The translations under genes were made by a program, and so were the position numbers. A stretch of DNA of 8,011 nucleotides from a candidate division FCPU426 bacterium (GTDB lineage: Bacteria; Oederibacteriota; JAAXVQ01; JAUVAV01). The notes beneath the pieces were generated by a model. That model saw nothing but the letters and a program-made list of their open reading frames with translations, had not been told where the DNA came from and did not search any database. The stretch lies in assembly GCA_030619365.1 (NCBI GenBank), contig JAUXBQ010000118.1, positions 1 to 8,011 on the forward strand, read 5' to 3'. Shown here in pieces: positions 6,501 through 8,011 of the stretch (the first letter of the stretch is position 1; each line of letters opens with the position of its first letter).

Positions 6501-6534
6501 TCCTGGATTCCGGCTAAGAGCATGCCGGAATGAC
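6501..6534 (-). repeat. 34-base hairpin repeat, copy 2 (inverted)
   Basis: Read leftward, this is the same repeat as 6292-6325, matching at 27 of 34 positions. Its stem is ATTCCGGC (6507-6514) with GCCGGAAT (6524-6531), again around a 9-base loop. The two stem differences from copy 1 (CC to TT on one side, GG to AA on the other) keep all pairs. Together the two copies bracket element B in mirror image. The copy starts 12 bases past the right end of element B and ends 41 bases before the trpD stop. Confidence 0.75.
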
Positions 6535-6560
6535 AAGATAGAAAAAGTAGGATTAATAAA

Positions 6561-6579
6561 CCGACAAGGTCGCCCCTAC
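6561..6579 (-). repeat. Possible degenerate intergenic repeat overlapping the trpD stop
   Basis: Read leftward, GTAGGGGCGACCTTGTCGG covers the trpD TAG (6578-6576). It looks like one half of the GTAGGGGCGACC...GGTCGCCC palindromic repeats that I recall from many bacterial genomes. Only a 4-bp stem (CGAC/GTCG) survives here. The call rests on pattern memory and is weak. Confidence 0.3.
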
Positions 6580-7646
6580 GGATTATTTTTTTCCAATTCC
6601 CCGCTCAATTTGACCAGGGCTTCCAGCTTGGCCCGGGCTTTTCCCGTAACAATCGATTCGCGCGCCTGGTCCGTGCCGACCTTGAAATCCTTGGCCAGAC
6701 CCGAAGCCACGAACACCGCGGCCGCGTTCATGAGCACCGCGTCCAGTTTGGGCCCGGCGTCGCCCTTGAACACCGAGCGAAGTATGGCCGCGTTCTGGTC
6801 CGCGTCCCCGCCGGCCAGTTCCTCTGGCCGCGCGGGCTGCAATCCGAAATCCGCCGGGCTCACCTCGTACGTCCGCACCTTTTCCCCGGACCACTCGCTG
6901 ATCCGGCTGGGCCCGGTCAGGGAGAGCTCATCCAGGTTGCCATGGCCGTGGACCACCATGGCCCGCTTGATCCCCAATTGGCCGAGCACCCGGGCCATGG
7001 TTTCGGTCAAACCCTTCTCGTACACGCCCAAGATCTGTATATTAGCCCCGGCTGGATTGGCCAGAGGGCCCAACAGGTTAAAGATGGTGCGAATGCCGAT
7101 TTCCCGGCGCGGCCCCGCCGCATGTTTCATGGCCAGATGATAGACCGGCGCGAACAGGAACCCAATCCCGACCTGGTCCACGCATTGCTTGACCTGGGCC
7201 GGCGTTAGCTTCAAGCTGACGCCCAACCGTTCGAGCACGTCCGCGCTCCCGCAGCGGGAGGAAATCGCGCGATTGCCGTGTTTGGCTACAGTGAGGCCCT
7301 GCCCGGCTGCAACAAACGCCACGGCTGTGGAAATGTTGAAGGTATTGGCCTCATCGCCGCCCGTGCCGCAGGTATCCACGATCAGTTCCTCGGTCTGATT
7401 GAGGCCGTCGCTTTCCAGGGCCACGGTTTTTCCCCGTATGTCCAGGGGCGCGGCCATGGCTCGCATGGCCTGGGCGCACCCGGTAATTTCGTCCACGGTC
7501 TCCCCTTTCATGCGCAAGGCCGTGATGAAGGCCGCGATTTGAGCCGGGGTCGCCTCCCCGCCCATGATGAACTCCATGGCGGCCCGGGCTTCCGGCAGGC
7601 CGAGGTCCTGGCCGCAAACGACTTTGGATAGGGTCTCACGAATCAT
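6576..7646 (-). CDS. trpD: Anthranilate phosphoribosyltransferase
   Basis: TrpD catalyses the second committed step of tryptophan synthesis: it joins anthranilate to the ribose of PRPP, giving N-(5'-phosphoribosyl)anthranilate and pyrophosphate, in the cytoplasm. The 356-residue product has the helical N-domain (1-~75) and the glycosyltransferase family 3 core. Visible motifs are DTCGTGGDEANTFNIST (91-107, the PRPP glycine loop), KHGNRAISS (122-130), CGSADVLERLGV (132-143), GPRREIGIRTIFNLLGPLAN (178-197, carrying the anthranilate-binding Arg region) and GNLDE (236-240, with the D-E pair that binds Mg). The frame stays open upstream to 7793, but the ATG at 7646 aligns with the family N-terminus and has GAGGAG at 7660-7655, eight bases upstream. 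The preceding gene fragment ends with a 4-base ATGA overlap at this start. No other trp gene is in the window. The stop lies in a possible repeat. Confidence 0.95.
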   Translation of the reverse strand: MIRETLSKVVCGQDLGLPEARAAMEFIMGGEATPAQIAAFITALRMKGETVDEITGCAQAMRAMAAPLDIRGKTVALESDGLNQTEELIVDTCGTGGDEANTFNISTAVAFVAAGQGLTVAKHGNRAISSRCGSADVLERLGVSLKLTPAQVKQCVDQVGIGFLFAPVYHLAMKHAAGPRREIGIRTIFNLLGPLANPAGANIQILGVYEKGLTETMARVLGQLGIKRAMVVHGHGNLDELSLTGPSRISEWSGEKVRTYEVSPADFGLQPARPEELAGGDADQNAAILRSVFKGDAGPKLDAVLMNAAAVFVASGLAKDFKVGTDQARESIVTGKARAKLEALVKLSGELEKNNP

Positions 7647-7756
7647 GCCTTCAGCTCCTCTTTTTGTTCTTCCAGGATCGAGGCCACGTACCCGGCAACC
7701 TTTGGATAGGCGTGCGTAACCCAGCCCTGCGGATTGATGAGAATGGAAAAGCCGGA
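7643..7756 (-). pseudogene. 3' remnant of an upstream gene, peroxiredoxin (Bcp/PrxQ)-like tail
   Basis: Upstream of trpD a frame of 37 sense codons runs into a TGA that overlaps the trpD ATG as ATGA. It contains GFSILINPQGWV followed by a KV...VASILEEQKEEL helix. This resembles the last ~35 residues of Bcp-type peroxiredoxins (pattern: hydrophobic strand, LIDPxGxV, then a helical end). Codon use looks like real coding sequence. Two in-frame stops (TAA TAG, 7762-7757) sit directly upstream, no start codon precedes the conserved part, and the catalytic Cys region is absent. I read it as the relic of a truncated first gene of a trpD-linked pair. The family assignment is tentative. Confidence 0.5.
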
Positions 7757-7758
7757 CT

Positions 7759-7786
7759 ATTATAGCAAGCCGGGATTGAATGTATA
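7759..7786 (-). promoter_or_regulatory. Candidate promoter for trpD
   Basis: Read leftward, TATACA (7786-7781; four of six -35 matches) and a perfect -10 TATAAT (7764-7759) are separated by 16 bases. Transcription would start near 7752 with a ~105-base leader that covers the peroxiredoxin-like remnant. The -10 box coincides with the in-frame stop codons that end the remnant's upstream frame. Confidence 0.45.
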
Positions 7787-7910
7787 GTCCCATTCAGCGG
7801 CCTTTTAAAGTTTCGACAGGTAGCTATTGGCTGATTGGGATCCACGGAAGCAAGAAGGGGGCGGGGAGGTCTTTGGTTCTTCTGCTGGCAGCGGGATTGC
7901 AAAAAAGACA

Positions 7911-7939
7911 TTGCCTCAACCATTGATCTGAGCTAAGAT
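7911..7939 (+). promoter_or_regulatory. Candidate promoter for the gene starting at 7973
   Basis: TTGCCT (7911-7916) and TAAGAT (7934-7939) are separated by 17 bases. The predicted start near 7946 leaves a leader of ~27 bases. The stretch between this and the trpD promoter (7787-7910) shows no gene or clear structure. Confidence 0.5.
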
Positions 7940-7972
7940 TTTGCCAGGTTATTTTGCCAAAACGGAGCTTCC

Positions 7973-8011
7973 ATGCGCCTGAAAAACCTCCTGCACCAGG
8001 ACATCTGGATC
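7973..8011 (+). CDS. N-terminus of an unidentified rightward gene (13 codons)
   Basis: The ATG at 7973 is preceded by GGAG at 7964-7967, five bases upstream, and by a promoter-like pair at 7911-7939. The visible product is MRLKNLLHQDIWI, and the frame is open at the window edge. The pattern M-x-L-x-x-L-L-x-x-D faintly recalls the start of PTS EIIA/PtsN-type domains, but 13 residues cannot identify a family. It is divergent from trpD. Confidence 0.5.
   Translation, partial: MRLKNLLHQDIWI

Noticed and set aside
6457..7140. Rightward 227-codon open frame opposite trpD
   Set aside because: It is a complement-frame artefact of trpD; its first part also runs through repeat DNA and has no ribosome binding site.
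7647..7793. Extended trpD N-terminus from the start at 7793
   Set aside because: The extra 49 residues are not family-like, and the ATG at 7646 has a good ribosome binding site and matches the usual TrpD start.
7651..7923. Leftward 90-codon frame upstream of trpD
   Set aside because: Its second half is an out-of-frame reading of the peroxiredoxin-like remnant, and its first half has no protein-like pattern.

Overview
The window reads like chromosomal DNA of a GC-rich anaerobic bacterium. The Desulfobacterota (former Deltaproteobacteria) are my best guess. The reasons are a superoxide reductase, an alpha-glucan phosphorylase of the bacterial/archaeal DUF3417 type, a YchF-like GTPase that differs from standard YchF, and intergenic spaces full of short palindromic repeats. 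The placement is an inference; there is no rRNA or other taxonomic marker here.

Layout. Positions 1-626 hold the 5' part of an unrecognised leftward gene. A 348-base divergent spacer follows, with several small palindromes, and then trmJ, a tRNA 2'-O-methyltransferase (975-1718, rightward). trmJ converges on a leftward pair: an alpha-glucan phosphorylase gene (glgP, 4799-2241) and, 49 bases downstream, a two-domain rubredoxin/superoxide reductase gene (2191-1760). The pair probably forms one transcript. It ends at a strong hairpin/U-tract terminator whose stem also contains the trmJ stop codon. glgP has a good sigma70-type promoter just upstream of its start.

The spacer 4800-5214 carries the glgP promoter, a near-consensus rightward promoter at 4930-4958, and a 148-base inverted-repeat element built from 9-base units (5002-5149). 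Next comes a divergent YchF/OLA1-type GTPase gene (5215-6267). The convergent spacer that follows (6268-6575) is almost entirely repeat. A second inverted-repeat element with 8-base units (6350-6489) is nested between two inverted copies of a 34-base hairpin repeat, which differ by compensatory stem changes.

Leftward trpD (7646-6576; anthranilate phosphoribosyltransferase of tryptophan synthesis) follows. Its start codon overlaps the stop codon of a short coding remnant that resembles a peroxiredoxin C-terminus. A rightward gene begins at 7973 and leaves the window after 13 codons.

The genes do not form one pathway. They are tRNA modification, glucan mobilisation, superoxide detoxification, a translation-type NTPase and tryptophan synthesis. 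I see no phage, transposase, CRISPR array, tRNA or rRNA. The most unusual content is the pair of repeat elements flanking the YchF-like gene.
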